Part shown: in pieces, positions 21,909 through 32,340 of the stretch
How positions within the stretch are numbered: position 1 is the first letter of the stretch
Layout of the letters: every line of letters begins with the position of its first letter
From: Idiomarina sp. MD25a
GTDB taxonomy: Bacteria; Pseudomonadota; Gammaproteobacteria; Enterobacterales; Alteromonadaceae
Assembly (NCBI RefSeq): GCF_001870515.1
Contig: NZ_MDGT01000003.1
Span: forward strand, 1,122,842 to 1,186,841
Direction: 5' to 3'
DNA length: 64,000 bases
Program-made: the position numbers and the translations under genes
Notes under the pieces: generated by a model
Seen by the model: only the letters and a program-made list of their open reading frames with translations
Told to the model about the DNA's origin: nothing
The model's database searches: none

Positions 21909-22637
21909 TTAATTACTCCATATTGCCTGAAATAAAACGGATAAGCCTGATAGTAACATTAATCCCAATGTCAGTCGTTTAAACTGCTGTTCAACGACAA
22001 ACTGTTGAAGATAATGTCCAAACAGAGCGCCCAGCATCGCGCAAGGTACCATCGCCAGGAGGAGTGTGAGGTGCGAGCGCTGGTAGACACCTTGTGTGCT
22101 AAAGGTCAGTACGTTAGCAATGGCAATGACTAAAAAGAACAGCGCCAAAGTGGCTCGAAAAGTTGTTTTATCAACTTTTGCATTGGCAAGAAATAAGATG
22201 ACTGGCGGGCCACCTAACGTCATGAGTCCGTTTAGTATGCCTGATGTAGCGCCGACTCCGGCATGACCAGAACGGTAATTAAAGGTCGGTAGACTGCGAC
22301 CACTGGCCAACACCGCGACCACCGTTAAGATGAGTATTCCTAGCAGCCATTGGATTGCACGTTCGTTGACCTCGACCAATAGTAAGCTACCAACAATGGA
22401 AAAAATAAAGCCAGCCCCGAGTAACCAAAGCCATTGTCGGGGATGAGCCGCATGTCGATTTTTGTAATAGATAATTGAACTTAACACCACATTTACGATA
22501 GATAGTGTCGGTGTGATGGTCGTCATAGGCAAAAATAGCGCTAGCAAAGGCACACTGACGAGACCTGAGCCAAAGCCACTGATGCCTTGTAAGGTTGTGG
22601 CAAAGAAAACAATCACTGCAGCATAGATATATTCCAA
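21909..22637 (-). CDS. TauE/SafE-family anion permease
   Basis: A 242-residue inner-membrane protein with about eight membrane segments. The family hallmark GISGFGSGLVSVPLLAL near residues 19-35 repeats in the second half (GVGATSGILNGLMTLGGPPVILFL). Members export sulphite, sulphoacetate or other organosulphur anions; the substrate here is unknown, although a methionine gamma-lyase elsewhere in the window makes a sulphur link possible. The start is TTG, supported by a GAGGTG site seven bases upstream; no in-frame ATG is close. Confidence 0.9.
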   Translation of the reverse strand: MEYIYAAVIVFFATTLQGISGFGSGLVSVPLLALFLPMTTITPTLSIVNVVLSSIIYYKNRHAAHPRQWLWLLGAGFIFSIVGSLLLVEVNERAIQWLLGILILTVVAVLASGRSLPTFNYRSGHAGVGATSGILNGLMTLGGPPVILFLANAKVDKTTFRATLALFFLVIAIANVLTFSTQGVYQRSHLTLLLAMVPCAMLGALFGHYLQQFVVEQQFKRLTLGLMLLSGLSVLFQAIWSN

Positions 22638-22655
22638 AAAAACACCTCAATGGCT

Positions 22656-22683
22656 TTGCATACTCAGTTTTAGACTTCATAAT
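22656..22683 (+). promoter_or_regulatory. Probable promoter of the ftsB-ispD operon
   Basis: A TTGCAT -35 (22656-22661) and CATAAT -10 (22678-22683), 16 bases apart, lie in the 76-base divergent gap between the TauE-type gene and ftsB, 30 bases before the ftsB ATG. Confidence 0.5.
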
Positions 22684-22713
22684 GGCACTAATACAGGTTT
22701 TCCAGAGCATTTT

Positions 22714-23001
22714 ATGCGAATTGTCATCATTTTGCTGGTTAGCGTATTAGCAGCGCTACAATATCGTCTTTGGTTTGGTAAGAACAGCTTGCCAGACTAT
22801 TGGCGTTTACAACAAGAAGTGCAGCATCAACGCAAAGCTAACGACAATCTAGCCCGTCGTAACGAAGTGCTTTACGCGGATATTAAAGACTTACGTGAGG
22901 GTGAAGACGCGCTAGAAGAGCGCGCGCGCAACGAACTCGGTATGATAAAAAAAGAAGAAGTATTTTTCCGTCTTGTCCACCCGAGGAGGCTTGAGCAGTA
23001 A
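22714..23001 (+). CDS. ftsB: Cell division protein FtsB
   Basis: A 95-residue bitopic divisome protein. One transmembrane helix (about residues 3-20), then a coiled coil with Asn/Arg-rich heptads (about residues 30-65) and the conserved ERARNELGMIKKEEVFF motif, which contacts FtsL and FtsQ. The gene order ftsB-ispD-ispF-truD-surE-pcm is the gammaproteobacterial standard, except that eno is displaced upstream by about 7 kb. Confidence 0.96.
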   Translation: MRIVIILLVSVLAALQYRLWFGKNSLPDYWRLQQEVQHQRKANDNLARRNEVLYADIKDLREGEDALEERARNELGMIKKEEVFFRLVHPRRLEQ

Positions 23002-23002
23002 T

Positions 23003-23710
23003 ATGTCATCTTCGTCGGGGATTAAGCTCGCGGCCATCGTTCCTGCAGCGGGTACCGGGAGCCGGATGCAAAGCGAGCAACCCAAGCAATTTATTCAGAT
23101 CCACTCACAACCGTTACTATCACACTCGCTCGCTGCGATTCAGCGCGCTCCCCAAGTGCAACGTGTTTTTGTTGCCGTTAATCCAGCTGCAATCGCACTG
23201 TACCCTGATTGGCCGCGGCAAGTGGAAACCGTAAGCGGTGGCAAAACCCGTGCTGAATCCGTTCTTGCTGGATTAATCGCGGCCGAGCAACAGGGTTTTA
23301 GTCATGCGCTAGTGCACGATGCAGCAAGACCATGCTTGCCTTTGAGCGTCCTATACGATGTGATTGAGCAGGGCACGTCACAGGATCAAGGCGCTATTGT
23401 GGCTTTACCAGTACGCGATACTTTAAAGCGTGCTCAACCTAATCGTTCGACCATCAGCGGCACAGTTTCCCGTGAGCTATTGTGGCAAGCGCAAACGCCT
23501 CAGGTGTTTGCGATTAAGCCTTTGATAGCGGCTATTACGAAGATGGGCGTCGCTCATCCAGACCTTACCGATGAGGCTTCAGCGATGGAGTTTGCAGGTT
23601 ATCACCCTCACTTGGTAATGGGATCCTATAAGAATATCAAAGTGACCTTCCCAGAGGATGTCGAGTTGGTCAGTTACTATTTAAACGAAGAGATTAATCA
23701 CTCATGCTGA
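23003..23710 (+). CDS. ispD: 2-C-methyl-D-erythritol 4-phosphate cytidylyltransferase
   Basis: A 235-residue enzyme of the non-mevalonate isoprenoid pathway; it joins CTP to MEP. Motifs: [19 protein letters not shown] (CTP-binding loop), VHDAARPCL, the [17 protein letters not shown] segment and TDEASAMEF. The ATG at 23003 is chosen over an in-frame TTG inside ftsB; a GAGGAGG site lies upstream at 22983-22989. Its 3' end overlaps ispF by seven bases. Confidence 0.97.
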   Translation: MSSSSGIKLAAIVPAAGTGSRMQSEQPKQFIQIHSQPLLSHSLAAIQRAPQVQRVFVAVNPAAIALYPDWPRQVETVSGGKTRAESVLAGLIAAEQQGFSHALVHDAARPCLPLSVLYDVIEQGTSQDQGAIVALPVRDTLKRAQPNRSTISGTVSRELLWQAQTPQVFAIKPLIAAITKMGVAHPDLTDEASAMEFAGYHPHLVMGSYKNIKVTFPEDVELVSYYLNEEINHSC

Positions 23711-24192
23711 ATATTCGTGTTGGTCATGGCTACGACGTGCACCGCTGGGGCGCAGAGAATAAGCCTTTAATGCTAGGTGGTGTCGAAGTGCCTCACTCTG
23801 ATGGTCTTTTGGCACACTCAGACGGTGATGTTGTACTACACGCTATTAGTGATGCAGTGCTAGGCGCATTGGGGCTAGGTGATATTGGTCGTCACTTTCC
23901 CGACACCGATGACCAATTTGCGGGCGCAGACAGCGGTGAGCTACTGACTCACATTATGCAATTGGCTGCCTCGCGCAAATTTGCTGTCGGGAATATCGAC
24001 GTTACTATCGTGGCTCAGCAGCCTAAAATGGCACCCCACATTGACGCAATGAGACAACGTGTCGCGGATTTACTGGATGTGGCGAGTGATGAGGTGAATG
24101 TGAAAGCGACAACAACGGAAAAGCTAGGTTTTGTGGGTCGGAATGAAGGTATAGCGTGCCATGCAGTGGTATTAATGGCGGGTCAGTCATGA
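23704..24192 (+). CDS. ispF: 2-C-methyl-D-erythritol 2,4-cyclodiphosphate synthase
   Basis: A 162-residue trimeric zinc enzyme that follows IspD/IspE in isoprenoid synthesis. The GHGYDVHRW metal motif (Asp and His ligands), [20 protein letters not shown] and the [12 protein letters not shown] active-site loop are intact. It overlaps ispD by seven bases and truD by four, so the products are probably made from one message. Confidence 0.98.
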   Translation: MLNIRVGHGYDVHRWGAENKPLMLGGVEVPHSDGLLAHSDGDVVLHAISDAVLGALGLGDIGRHFPDTDDQFAGADSGELLTHIMQLAASRKFAVGNIDVTIVAQQPKMAPHIDAMRQRVADLLDVASDEVNVKATTTEKLGFVGRNEGIACHAVVLMAGQS

Positions 24193-25250
24193 GTCAGTTA
24201 GATGCGGCAATTAACCCAGTTAGGCTCAATTCAAAACGCACGCACGCGCAGTTCAAACGTTACCCTGAAGACTTCGTCGTGACCGAACGGCTTGATGTCG
24301 CTGACGATGGAGAAGGTGAACATCAGTGGTTGTGGATTCGTAAACGGGGGGCCAACACACAGTTCGTTGCACGCCAACTCGCTCGCTTTGCGGATACGTC
24401 ACCTAAAAATGTGAGTTATGCGGGTTTAAAAGATCGTAACGCAGTTACTGAACAATGGTTTTCGGTGCAGTTGCCGGGGCAAGATACGTTGGATTGGCAA
24501 CAGCTCAACAATGAAGAATTCCAAGTCCTCAAGGTGATTCGGCGACAAAAGAAGCTCAAGCTCGGCTTGCATGAGGCGAATCAATTTAAGATCCGATTAC
24601 GTGATGTGGCAGACAGGGGATTGTTTGAACAGAACTGGAACACGCTCGTCAGGGATGGGACCTTGAATTATTTTGGCCCGCAACGATTCGGTCATGATCA
24701 GAATAACTTAACGCGCGGATTTGAATGGCTGCGAGCAGGTGGCAGTAACAAACGTGTGAAAAAGCCAGAGCAAAGTCGGCTACTGTCTTCAGTGCGATCA
24801 TTCTTTTTCAACCAAATTGTTTCGTTACGGTATCAGCAGTATGGTTTTGAGACACTCGAAGGTGATTGCGTTATGTTATCCGGCTCACATTCGGTTTTTC
24901 ATGTTGAGCAGTGGGATGATGAGCTAAAACAGCGTCTTGCGAGTGGCGATATTCAGTTAACGGGGGGGCAACCTGGCTGGGTATCTAAACCGCTCACTTC
25001 CGGCAAAGTGGAACAATTTGAAGCCGATTGCGTACGTCAGTGGGCTGATATTATTGACTGTTTAGCGTCAAAAAAGGTTAAAGCAAGCCGCCGTGCTATG
25101 CGTCTAGAACCCGTTAACCCAGAATTAAATTGGGAGGGGAGTGATGCAATGATCTGTTTTGAACTACCGAAAGGCAGTTTTGCAACTGCGTGTATTAGTG
25201 AACTTATTGATTTATCGGTGACTGAAAATGATGAAGATTCTGTTGAGTAA
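24189..25250 (+). CDS. truD: tRNA pseudouridine-13 synthase TruD
   Basis: A 353-residue pseudouridine synthase acting on uridine 13 of tRNA-Glu. The catalytic aspartate is Asp82 in [28 protein letters not shown] and NYFGPQRFG are also typical. I take ATG 24189 (MSQLD) as the start, overlapping the ispF stop by four bases. The 3' end overlaps surE by about 20 bases. Confidence 0.97.
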   Translation: MSQLDAAINPVRLNSKRTHAQFKRYPEDFVVTERLDVADDGEGEHQWLWIRKRGANTQFVARQLARFADTSPKNVSYAGLKDRNAVTEQWFSVQLPGQDTLDWQQLNNEEFQVLKVIRRQKKLKLGLHEANQFKIRLRDVADRGLFEQNWNTLVRDGTLNYFGPQRFGHDQNNLTRGFEWLRAGGSNKRVKKPEQSRLLSSVRSFFFNQIVSLRYQQYGFETLEGDCVMLSGSHSVFHVEQWDDELKQRLASGDIQLTGGQPGWVSKPLTSGKVEQFEADCVRQWADIIDCLASKKVKASRRAMRLEPVNPELNWEGSDAMICFELPKGSFATACISELIDLSVTENDEDSVE

Positions 25251-25989
25251 TGATGACGGCGTTCATGCGCCCGGTATTCACGCGCTGTACCAAGCCTTAA
25301 AATCCATTGCTGAGGTCCGCGTGATAGCACCGGATAGAAATTGTAGTGGTGCGAGTAATTCACTGACCCTGCATAATCCACTGCGTTTGCAACAGCTCGA
25401 TAATGGCTTTTACTCGCTCAATGGCACGCCGACTGATTGTGTCCATATTGGCACCAACTCGCCGTTTGCCGAAGAGGTTGATTTAGTGGTTTCAGGTATT
25501 AATGACGGACCTAATATGGGCGACGATGTGTTTTACTCAGGTACAGTGGCTGCTGCAATGGAAGGGCGGTTTAAAGGTCTGCCTGCCATTGCCGTATCGA
25601 TGGGCGGACGCGGACATGACTACTACGATACAGCAGCGCAAGTGGTAGCCGAGTTGGTTGAAAGTATGGAGTCGAAGCCACTGCAACTGGATACCGTGCT
25701 CAATGTTAATGTTCCTTACGGACCTTATCATGACATTAAGGGTACACGAGTAACGCGGTTAGGCCGCCGACACCGCGCAGAAACCATGGTGCGTGACCGC
25801 GATCCTTTTGGTCGTGAGATCTTTTGGTATGGGCCTATCGGTCATCATTTAGATGATGCGCCAGACACTGACTTTGCCGCCATTCATGAGGGCTATGTAT
25901 CGATCACACCATTAAGTCTGGACATGACAGCTAAGCGTCATCAAGACACGTTAGATCAATGGTTAGCGGAACGGGACGATGCTCAATAA
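25231..25989 (+). CDS. surE: 5'/3'-nucleotidase SurE
   Basis: A 252-residue metal-dependent nucleotidase/exopolyphosphatase associated with stationary-phase survival. The N-terminal [15 protein letters not shown] motif carries the metal-binding aspartates; [12 protein letters not shown] and [26 protein letters not shown] follow. Two adjacent ATGs (25228, 25231) are possible; the family start favours the second. The gene starts inside truD and overlaps pcm by 11 bases. Confidence 0.97.
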   Translation: MKILLSNDDGVHAPGIHALYQALKSIAEVRVIAPDRNCSGASNSLTLHNPLRLQQLDNGFYSLNGTPTDCVHIGTNSPFAEEVDLVVSGINDGPNMGDDVFYSGTVAAAMEGRFKGLPAIAVSMGGRGHDYYDTAAQVVAELVESMESKPLQLDTVLNVNVPYGPYHDIKGTRVTRLGRRHRAETMVRDRDPFGREIFWYGPIGHHLDDAPDTDFAAIHEGYVSITPLSLDMTAKRHQDTLDQWLAERDDAQ

Positions 25990-26617
25990 AAATCATTCAG
26001 GGATGGCTAAGCGGCTGGTGCAAACTTTGACCCAAGCCGGTATTACTAACCAACGCGTGCTCGAAGTGATTCAAACCACGCCGCGAGAGCGGTTTATGCC
26101 CGAATCGCTCGCGCACAAAGCGTATGAAAATACAGCGTTACCCATCGGCAATGGACAAACGATATCGCAGCCATTGATGGTAGCAACGATGACGCAGTTG
26201 CTGATCCAGCATCATTGTCAGCATGTGTTAGAAATTGGTACCGGGTCGGGTTATCAGACCGCAATATTGGCACAGTTAGTCGATCAAGTATTCAGTGTCG
26301 AGCGCATCGCTCAATTGCAATACCAAGCAAAGCGTCGGTTACGTAGTCTCGATATTCATAATGTTGCGATGCGCCACGGTGACGGTTGGGAAGGTTGGAA
26401 AAGTAAAGCGCCATTTGATGGTATTATTGTCACCGCAGCCGCGAGTGAGTTACCCCATGCATTACTCGAGCAGCTTGCTGATGGCGGCGTGTTAATTATT
26501 CCGGTCGGTGAGTCAAAGCAAAGCCTGACTGTAGTCAGGCGTTTTGGTGATGAGTATGAACAGCAACGCATTGGTGATGTGCGATTTGTTCCTTTAGTGA
26601 AAGGGGCAGTTCAGTGA
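25979..26617 (+). CDS. pcm: Protein-L-isoaspartate O-methyltransferase
   Basis: A 212-residue SAM-dependent repair enzyme that methylates isoaspartyl residues in damaged proteins. Motifs: [23 protein letters not shown], the SAM loop [15 protein letters not shown] and [13 protein letters not shown]. It overlaps surE by 11 bases and the following yqaA by four. The surE-pcm-nlpD-rpoS neighbourhood is a conserved stationary-phase group. Confidence 0.97.
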   Translation: MLNKNHSGMAKRLVQTLTQAGITNQRVLEVIQTTPRERFMPESLAHKAYENTALPIGNGQTISQPLMVATMTQLLIQHHCQHVLEIGTGSGYQTAILAQLVDQVFSVERIAQLQYQAKRRLRSLDIHNVAMRHGDGWEGWKSKAPFDGIIVTAAASELPHALLEQLADGGVLIIPVGESKQSLTVVRRFGDEYEQQRIGDVRFVPLVKGAVQ

Positions 26618-27198
26618 AGCTTTTTTCAAGGATGTACGATGCCGTGTTACGCTGGTCGCAACACGCACATGCGCAATGGATTTTGGCCGCGCTGAGTTTC
26701 TCAGAAGCGATTTTCTTTCCTATCCCGCCGGATGTCATGTTGGCACCCATGGCGATGACACAACCTAAACGGGCATTTAGATTTGCAGGTATAACAACAC
26801 TAACCTCGGTATTGGGTGGCTGTGTTGGATTTGTGCTCGGTATGTGGGCCTATGAAGCAGCGGTTCTGCCATTTGTCGAATTGATGGGGTATCAGGATAA
26901 ATTAGCAACCATTGTGAGTTGGTTCGAGCATTATGGTATCTGGGTTGTTTTCCTGGCTGGCTTTTCACCTATTCCTTATAAACTATTTACGGTGAGTGCC
27001 GGAATGTTGAGTATGGCGTTTTTGCCTTTTTTGCTCGCCTCAGCGGTCAGTCGGGGATTACGGTTCTACTTAGTGGCTTGGTTACTTCGTTGGGGCGGCC
27101 CTGTCATGGCGGTTAAATTGCGCACCTATGTTGATCGTATTGGTTGGGCTACCGTTATTATCGCGGTTCTTGTAGTCTTGGTAATTAAATTCGTTTAA
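26614..27198 (+). CDS. yqaA: YqaA-family membrane protein (DedA/VTT superfamily)
   Basis: A 194-residue inner-membrane protein with about four membrane segments. The [19 protein letters not shown] motif near the N-terminus and the [18 protein letters not shown] motif are the paired re-entrant-loop signatures of the DedA/SNARE-associated (VTT) superfamily. DedA relatives act in lipid flipping and envelope homeostasis; the role of this branch is not known. It starts with GTG inside the pcm stop (GTGA), with AAGGGG seven bases upstream. Its insertion between pcm and nlpD is common in Alteromonadales and Vibrionales. Confidence 0.9.
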   Translation: MKLFSRMYDAVLRWSQHAHAQWILAALSFSEAIFFPIPPDVMLAPMAMTQPKRAFRFAGITTLTSVLGGCVGFVLGMWAYEAAVLPFVELMGYQDKLATIVSWFEHYGIWVVFLAGFSPIPYKLFTVSAGMLSMAFLPFLLASAVSRGLRFYLVAWLLRWGGPVMAVKLRTYVDRIGWATVIIAVLVVLVIKFV

Positions 27199-27214
27199 TA
27201 AGGACAGGTTATCG

Positions 27215-28108
27215 ATGGCTCCGCGTAGGGTGTTGGCTTTGAGTATTGTTGGCGCGACTTTGCTTGTTGCAGGCTGCTCGTCACGTTCGACACCGGCCCC
27301 TGTTGAGACACTCTATACGGGTAAAACGTATCAAGATTACGAAGCCGATAGCCTTGCTCAGGCACATCAATATCAAGTCCAAAGCGGCGAGACGCTCTAT
27401 TCAATTGCTTTCCGTGCCAGTATGGATGTGAACAGACTGGCACGCATCAATGGGCTCGCCGAACCCTACACTATCTTCCCAGGACAAACGTTACGCTTAA
27501 AAGCTGCGACTCAAAAAACTACAAGTTCTAAAAAACCATCTTCAGAGAAGCAAAAAGATATAAGTCAAACCGTTGCCAAGCCCAATACGAAAGAGTATGT
27601 TCAAAATACATACAGCAAAAAAACGATTGAAAAACAAAAGTCTAAAACAAATGTTAAAGAGCGTGTGACGGCTAAGCCAAGTAAAAAGACAGCGCAAGTG
27701 GTCGCCACACGCCCAAGCTCGATGTCCGTAAGCAACAAGGACATCCAATGGCGTTGGCCCGTCAGTAACGATGTGATTCGTGACTTTTCGTTAGCTGAAC
27801 GAGGTAATAAAGGACTTGATTTTGCAGGTCAAAAGGGTGATGTAGTAAATGCCGCTGCTGCTGGAAAAGTGGTGTATGTAGGAAACGGCCTTCGTGGTTA
27901 CGGTAACTTAATCATTTTGAAACATAACGATGATTTTATTACTGCCTACGCACACAATGAAAAAATTCTGGTAAATGAGCAACAGTGGGTCGATGTCGGA
28001 CAGCCAATTGCAGAAATGGGTGATTCAGGAACCACGCGCGTTATGTTGCACTTTGAAGTGCGTTATCGCGGCAAGTCAGTCAACCCGAGACACTACCTAC
28101 CGAAATAG
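27215..28108 (+). CDS. nlpD: NlpD, amidase-activator lipoprotein
   Basis: A 297-residue lipoprotein with lipobox LLVAGC (Cys21). A LysM peptidoglycan-binding domain (about residues 52-94, YQVQSGETLYSIAFRAS) is followed by a low-complexity Lys/Ser/Thr linker (about residues 95-165) and a LytM/M23 domain (about residues 178-297). The LytM domain is degenerate: NKGLDFAG replaces the HxxxD zinc motif, as in E. coli NlpD, so it should activate AmiC and not cleave itself. In E. coli the main rpoS promoter lies inside nlpD; the same may hold here. Confidence 0.95.
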   Translation: MAPRRVLALSIVGATLLVAGCSSRSTPAPVETLYTGKTYQDYEADSLAQAHQYQVQSGETLYSIAFRASMDVNRLARINGLAEPYTIFPGQTLRLKAATQKTTSSKKPSSEKQKDISQTVAKPNTKEYVQNTYSKKTIEKQKSKTNVKERVTAKPSKKTAQVVATRPSSMSVSNKDIQWRWPVSNDVIRDFSLAERGNKGLDFAGQKGDVVNAAAAGKVVYVGNGLRGYGNLIILKHNDDFITAYAHNEKILVNEQQWVDVGQPIAEMGDSGTTRVMLHFEVRYRGKSVNPRHYLPK

Positions 28109-28178
28109 GTAAGTAAGCTGCTCGGCCTTGACTGATACACGTTGAGGTCTGTATGCAGAGTAGTGCAAGGGGAACGTC

Positions 28179-29180
28179 ATGAGTAGTAAGCTTAAAAGCG
28201 AAGTAGAAGATGACATGAAAGAATCAGATGTGTTGGAGGACGAGGAAATAGAGTCCGAAGCATTATCTGACGATGTACGTGATAGCTCGGAAGAGGAACA
28301 AGCGCTTGAAGAAGCATTAGTTCATTCGGGTCAATATCAACGCAAAATGGATGCCACACAAATTTATCTCAGTGAGATAGGTTTCTCCCCCTTATTAACG
28401 GCAGAGCAAGAAATATTTTACTCAAGGCGCGCCCTTAAAGGTGATGCGGCTGCTCGCAAGCGAATGATTGAAAGTAATTTACGCTTAGTCGTTAAAATAG
28501 CACGGCGCTATTGCAACCGAGGCTTAGCACTTTTGGATTTGGTTGAAGAGGGCAACCTTGGGCTGATCCGTGCCGTTGAAAAATTTGACCCCGAGCGCGG
28601 TTTTCGTTTTTCAACCTACGCCACATGGTGGATCCGACAAACCATTGAACGGGCGATAATGAATCAGACGCGAACGATTCGGTTGCCCATCCATGTGGTT
28701 AAAGAACTCAATGTGTATTTACGTGCTGCGCGCGAGCTCGCTCATAAGCTCGATCATGAGCCGACCGCTGAAGATATCGCAGCCAGTTTAAATAAGCCGG
28801 TCGAAGACATCACTAAAATGTTGAGACTTAATGAACGTGTGACTTCTGTTGATACCCCGATCGGGGGTGAAAATGATAAGGCACTGCTTGATATTCTGAC
28901 TGATGAGGCTGATGACGGCCCCGAAGGCGTGTTGCAAGACGGTGACTTAAAAGAACGCATTACCGAGTGGCTTGAAGCGCTTAATCCAAAGCAAAAAGAA
29001 GTGTTGGCGCGTCGGTTTGGGTTACTTGGTTATGAGCCATCAACGCTTGAGGACGTCGGTCATGAAATTGGTTTAACGCGCGAGCGTGTGCGGCAGATAC
29101 AGGTGGAAGCTTTACGGAAGTTACGCGACTTCCTGCGTCAGCAAGGACTGACGCTAGAAGCCTTATTTACCGCGCGTTAA
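28179..29180 (+). CDS. rpoS: RNA polymerase sigma factor RpoS
   Basis: A 333-residue stationary-phase/general-stress sigma factor of the sigma-70 family. An acidic N-terminus (residues 1-45) precedes region 1.2 ([21 protein letters not shown]), region 2 ([27 protein letters not shown] and the -10-recognising [16 protein letters not shown]), region 3 and region 4 ([18 protein letters not shown], then the helix-turn-helix [17 protein letters not shown]). The ATG follows an AAGGGGA site. The 70-base nlpD-rpoS gap is part of what would be a long untranslated leader. It ends in a four-base overlap with convergent mutS. Confidence 0.98.
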   Translation: MSSKLKSEVEDDMKESDVLEDEEIESEALSDDVRDSSEEEQALEEALVHSGQYQRKMDATQIYLSEIGFSPLLTAEQEIFYSRRALKGDAAARKRMIESNLRLVVKIARRYCNRGLALLDLVEEGNLGLIRAVEKFDPERGFRFSTYATWWIRQTIERAIMNQTRTIRLPIHVVKELNVYLRAARELAHKLDHEPTAEDIAASLNKPVEDITKMLRLNERVTSVDTPIGGENDKALLDILTDEADDGPEGVLQDGDLKERITEWLEALNPKQKEVLARRFGLLGYEPSTLEDVGHEIGLTRERVRQIQVEALRKLRDFLRQQGLTLEALFTAR

Positions 29181-31738
29181 ATCTTTTTACGTTTTTCATT
29201 AAGCCAAATAAGCGCTTGCATTGGAGTCATTTGGTCCAAGTTAAGCGCTTCAAGCTCCTCCCTTAATGGGTCTTGAGTTGGCTTAGTGGGTGTTGTCTCC
29301 GGTAGAGGCATTTCCATTTGCTGACTTTTGGGCTCGGTTTCTAGCTGCGCTAACTTTTGTTTAGCCCGCTCAATCACAACGTCAGGCACGCCTGCTAATT
29401 TTGCTACTTGCAACCCAAAGCTGCGATTCGCTGCGCCCTCGCTCACGCTATGCAGAAATACAATATGATCGTTGTGTTCTTGCGCTTCAACGTGAATATT
29501 ACAGCTGTTATCAAGCCGTTCGGCAAGCTCTGTGAGCTCAAAATAGTGTGTTGCGAATAATGTGAGACAATTGAGCTGTGACGCGAGTTGTTCAGCCACT
29601 GACCAAGCTAACGATAAACCGTCGTATGTTGACGTGCCACGACCTATCTCGTCCATCAGCACCAAGCTATCCGCTGTGGCGTTATGTAATATGTTAGCGG
29701 TCTCTGTCATTTCGACCATAAACGTCGAGCGACCTGATGCGATGTCGTCTGATGCGCCAATACGTGTGAATATACGGTCAACATAACCAATTTCAGCAGT
29801 TTGGGCAGGCACAAAACAACCCATGTGAGCCAAAATTACGATCAGTGCGGCCTGTCGCATATAGGTCGATTTACCGCCCATATTAGGGCCCGTGATCATC
29901 AGCAGGCGACGGCGATGCGACATGGTCAGATCGTTGGGTATAAAAGGTTCATCACTCAAACGCTCAATCACGGGGTGACGAGCTTGAGTTAACGTCAGCA
30001 CACCGCTTTGCTGGACGAGAGCGGGGCGACAATAGTTTTGTTCAATTGCGAGGGTTGCAAACGCACACAGCGTGTCTAGTTCGGCAATGGCCGAGGCGGT
30101 TTGTTGTAGCGCCTCAACAAATGGCAGACAATGATCGAAAAGCGCGTCATATAGCGCTTTTTCACGTGCCAACGATTTCGCCTGTGCCGTTAGCACTTTG
30201 TCCTCATGCGCTTTTAATTCAGGAATAATATAGCGTTCAGCGTTTTTCAATGTTTGCCGGCGCTGATACTCGGCAGGGACTTGATGACCATCACTTTTTG
30301 AGGTTTCTATAAAGTACCCGTGCACCTTGTTGTAGCCGACTTTTAACGAGCCAATGCCAGTTTTTTCGCGCTCACGACGCTCAAGGGCGGTTAAGTAATC
30401 CGTTGCCCCCGTAGCAAGATCGCGCAGTTCATCAAGCTCGGCATCATACCCAGGGGCAATAACACCACCGTCGCGAATAAGAACAGGGGGTTGTTCAATG
30501 ATCGCTCGGGTCAGCAAGTCTAATAATTTGTCAAAAGACGCTATTCGCTCATTGAGGTAATTAAGTGCGTTAGCGGTGCAGTCTCGTTTAAGTTCTGGTA
30601 GCCGTGCCAAACTATCGCGCAGTCTGGCAAAGTCACGTGGTCGCGCACTTCGCAAGCCAATACGTGCAACTATACGTTCAATATCGGTAATCGCTTTAAG
30701 TTGTTCGCGTAGGTTGAGATAGCGATCCTCAGCTTGTAGCGCGGAAACGGCATCGTAACGTTGGTTTAATATTGCGTGATCGCGAAGCGGTCGCTGCAGC
30801 CAGCGCTGGAAGTTACGGCTTCCCATAGCACAGACGGTTTCGTCCAGTACCGCAGTGAGGTGTGTCGACTCGCCTTGAGTACTCTGATTCAATTCGAGAT
30901 TTCGGCGCGTCGCGGCATCTAGAATAATCGCGTCATCGGTCGGTTCGCGCATTATCGAACGAATATGGGGTAACGCAGCGCGTTGTGTATCTTGTACGTA
31001 ATGCATGACGGCACCGGCACTGCCGAGTATTGGATCTTGCTCACTAAAGCCAAATCCCTCAAGGTGATGCGTTGCAAATTGCTGCGTGAGTAGTTTGAAA
31101 GCGGTATCTGTATCAAACTCCCAAGGCGAGCGTTTACGACAACGACAGTGCGCAAGTGGTAGCTGCGTTAAGTTCATGCCCTCGGGATACAGTAATTCAG
31201 CCGGCTGTAAACGTTGTAGTTCGGCGGCTAACTGCTCGCGAGATTGCGGCTGACTGAGCCAAAAGCGGCCACTGCTTAATTCTAACGTAGCAAGCGAAAA
31301 GCCAGCTTTGCTCTCGCAAATGGCTGACAACAGATTTTGTTGCTTATCGTTGAGTAATGATTCATCCGTAATGGTGCCCGGCGTTAAAATACGTACAACT
31401 TTACGTTCAACAGGACCTTTACTTGTGGCGGGATCGCCTATTTGTTCACAAATAGCAACCGACTCACCGCGGGTAACTAATCGGGCTAAATAGTTTTCAA
31501 CCGCATGGTAAGGTACACCGGCCATTGGGATCGGTTCGCCATTGCTGGCGCCGCGTTTAGTTAATGAGATATCTAATAGTTGCGCCGCTCGCTTGGCATC
31601 ATCATAAAACAGTTCGTAAAAATCCCCCATGCGATAAAACAGCAACATATCGGGGTGTTCTGCTTTGATTCTTAAGTACTGTTGCATCATCGGCGTGTGC
31701 GCCTGAATGCTCTGTTCAGAGGTCGGTGAGACTGGCAT
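29177..31738 (-). CDS. mutS: DNA mismatch repair protein MutS
   Basis: About 853 residues from ATG 31738, equal to E. coli MutS; an upstream in-frame TTG (31759) would add seven residues but lacks better support. The mismatch-reading motif is Phe40-Tyr41-Glu42 in [13 protein letters not shown]. The lever/clamp region occupies the middle, and the ATPase has Walker [11 protein letters not shown] and the signature near [15 protein letters not shown] with Walker [13 protein letters not shown]. The C-terminal helix-turn-helix and tail for dimer/tetramer and beta-clamp contacts are present. It is divergent from pncC across only 35 bases. Confidence 0.98.
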   Translation of the reverse strand: MPVSPTSEQSIQAHTPMMQQYLRIKAEHPDMLLFYRMGDFYELFYDDAKRAAQLLDISLTKRGASNGEPIPMAGVPYHAVENYLARLVTRGESVAICEQIGDPATSKGPVERKVVRILTPGTITDESLLNDKQQNLLSAICESKAGFSLATLELSSGRFWLSQPQSREQLAAELQRLQPAELLYPEGMNLTQLPLAHCRCRKRSPWEFDTDTAFKLLTQQFATHHLEGFGFSEQDPILGSAGAVMHYVQDTQRAALPHIRSIMREPTDDAIILDAATRRNLELNQSTQGESTHLTAVLDETVCAMGSRNFQRWLQRPLRDHAILNQRYDAVSALQAEDRYLNLREQLKAITDIERIVARIGLRSARPRDFARLRDSLARLPELKRDCTANALNYLNERIASFDKLLDLLTRAIIEQPPVLIRDGGVIAPGYDAELDELRDLATGATDYLTALERREREKTGIGSLKVGYNKVHGYFIETSKSDGHQVPAEYQRRQTLKNAERYIIPELKAHEDKVLTAQAKSLAREKALYDALFDHCLPFVEALQQTASAIAELDTLCAFATLAIEQNYCRPALVQQSGVLTLTQARHPVIERLSDEPFIPNDLTMSHRRRLLMITGPNMGGKSTYMRQAALIVILAHMGCFVPAQTAEIGYVDRIFTRIGASDDIASGRSTFMVEMTETANILHNATADSLVLMDEIGRGTSTYDGLSLAWSVAEQLASQLNCLTLFATHYFELTELAERLDNSCNIHVEAQEHNDHIVFLHSVSEGAANRSFGLQVAKLAGVPDVVIERAKQKLAQLETEPKSQQMEMPLPETTPTKPTQDPLREELEALNLDQMTPMQALIWLNEKRKKI

Positions 31739-31773
31739 ACTATTGTTATCTTTATTCAACGAGGACTGCGTCT

Positions 31774-32277
31774 ATGGTAACAAGTGGCGGAAACTGGGCG
31801 CAACTGATTAAACGCGCAAATGCGTTAGCAGAACAGTTAAATCAACGTCAGCAAACCGTGGCTACAGCAGAATCGTGTACCGGCGGTGGAATAGGCTACC
31901 TTCTTACAGAAATTGCGGGTAGTTCTAACTGGTTTAATGGCGGCCTTATCACCTACACTAACGCGTTAAAGCAGCGTCTACTTGGCGTGTCGAGTGAAGT
32001 ACTCGAGCAGCAGGGTGCAGTTTCGAGCGCTTGCGTTGAGCAAATGGCTCGCGGTGCGATTGCGCAATGCCAGAGTGATTGGGCGATCGCCGTTAGCGGC
32101 ATTGCGGGACCTGGCGGTGGCACTGATGAAAAGCCTGTCGGACTGGTGTGGATGGCGATCAGTGATGAAACCTGTTGCGATAGTTATCAACAAGTGTTTG
32201 CAGGGGACCGCAGTGAAGTGCGGTTAGCGACGATAGACTTCGTACTGAAGCGACTAATAGAAAAATTGAAGAAATAA
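31774..32277 (+). CDS. pncC: Nicotinamide-nucleotide amidohydrolase (CinA C-terminal domain)
   Basis: A 167-residue stand-alone CinA_C protein that deamidates NMN to nicotinate mononucleotide for NAD recycling, often acting after DNA ligase releases NMN. Motifs: TVATAESCTGGGIGYLLTEIAGSS (first part), GGLITYTNALKQRLLGV and VSGIAGPGGGTDEKPVG. The ATG at 31774 follows a GAGGA site; a longer in-frame opening would run into the mutS 5' end and has no ribosome-binding site. It lies 63 bases upstream of recA, as in many gammaproteobacteria. Confidence 0.95.
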   Translation: MVTSGGNWAQLIKRANALAEQLNQRQQTVATAESCTGGGIGYLLTEIAGSSNWFNGGLITYTNALKQRLLGVSSEVLEQQGAVSSACVEQMARGAIAQCQSDWAIAVSGIAGPGGGTDEKPVGLVWMAISDETCCDSYQQVFAGDRSEVRLATIDFVLKRLIEKLKK

Positions 32278-32279
32278 AC

Positions 32280-32307
32280 TTGATACTGTGAATTTATACA
32301 GTATACT
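32280..32307 (+). promoter_or_regulatory. recA promoter with LexA (SOS) box
   Basis: The 20-base palindrome-like site TACTGTGAATTTATACAGTA (32284-32303) has an exact CTGT-N8-ACAG core. It is sandwiched between -35 TTGATA (32280-32285) and -10 TATACT (32302-32307), spacer 16. LexA bound here would block polymerase, the classic recA arrangement. Confidence 0.9.
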
Positions 32308-32340
32308 CACAGGTGTTAACGAAACAAATTGGAGCATAGC

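Noticed and set aside
25037-25381. A 114-codon minus-strand frame across truD/surE
   Set aside because: Antisense to two conserved genes with no start signals; a chance opening.
27215-28108. NlpD as an active M23 peptidase
   Set aside because: The first zinc motif reads NKGLD in place of HxxxD, so hydrolysis is unlikely; the activator role fits.
31726-31773. Longer N-terminus for pncC starting at 31726
   Set aside because: It would overlap the mutS 5' end and lacks a ribosome-binding site, whereas ATG 31774 follows GAGGA.
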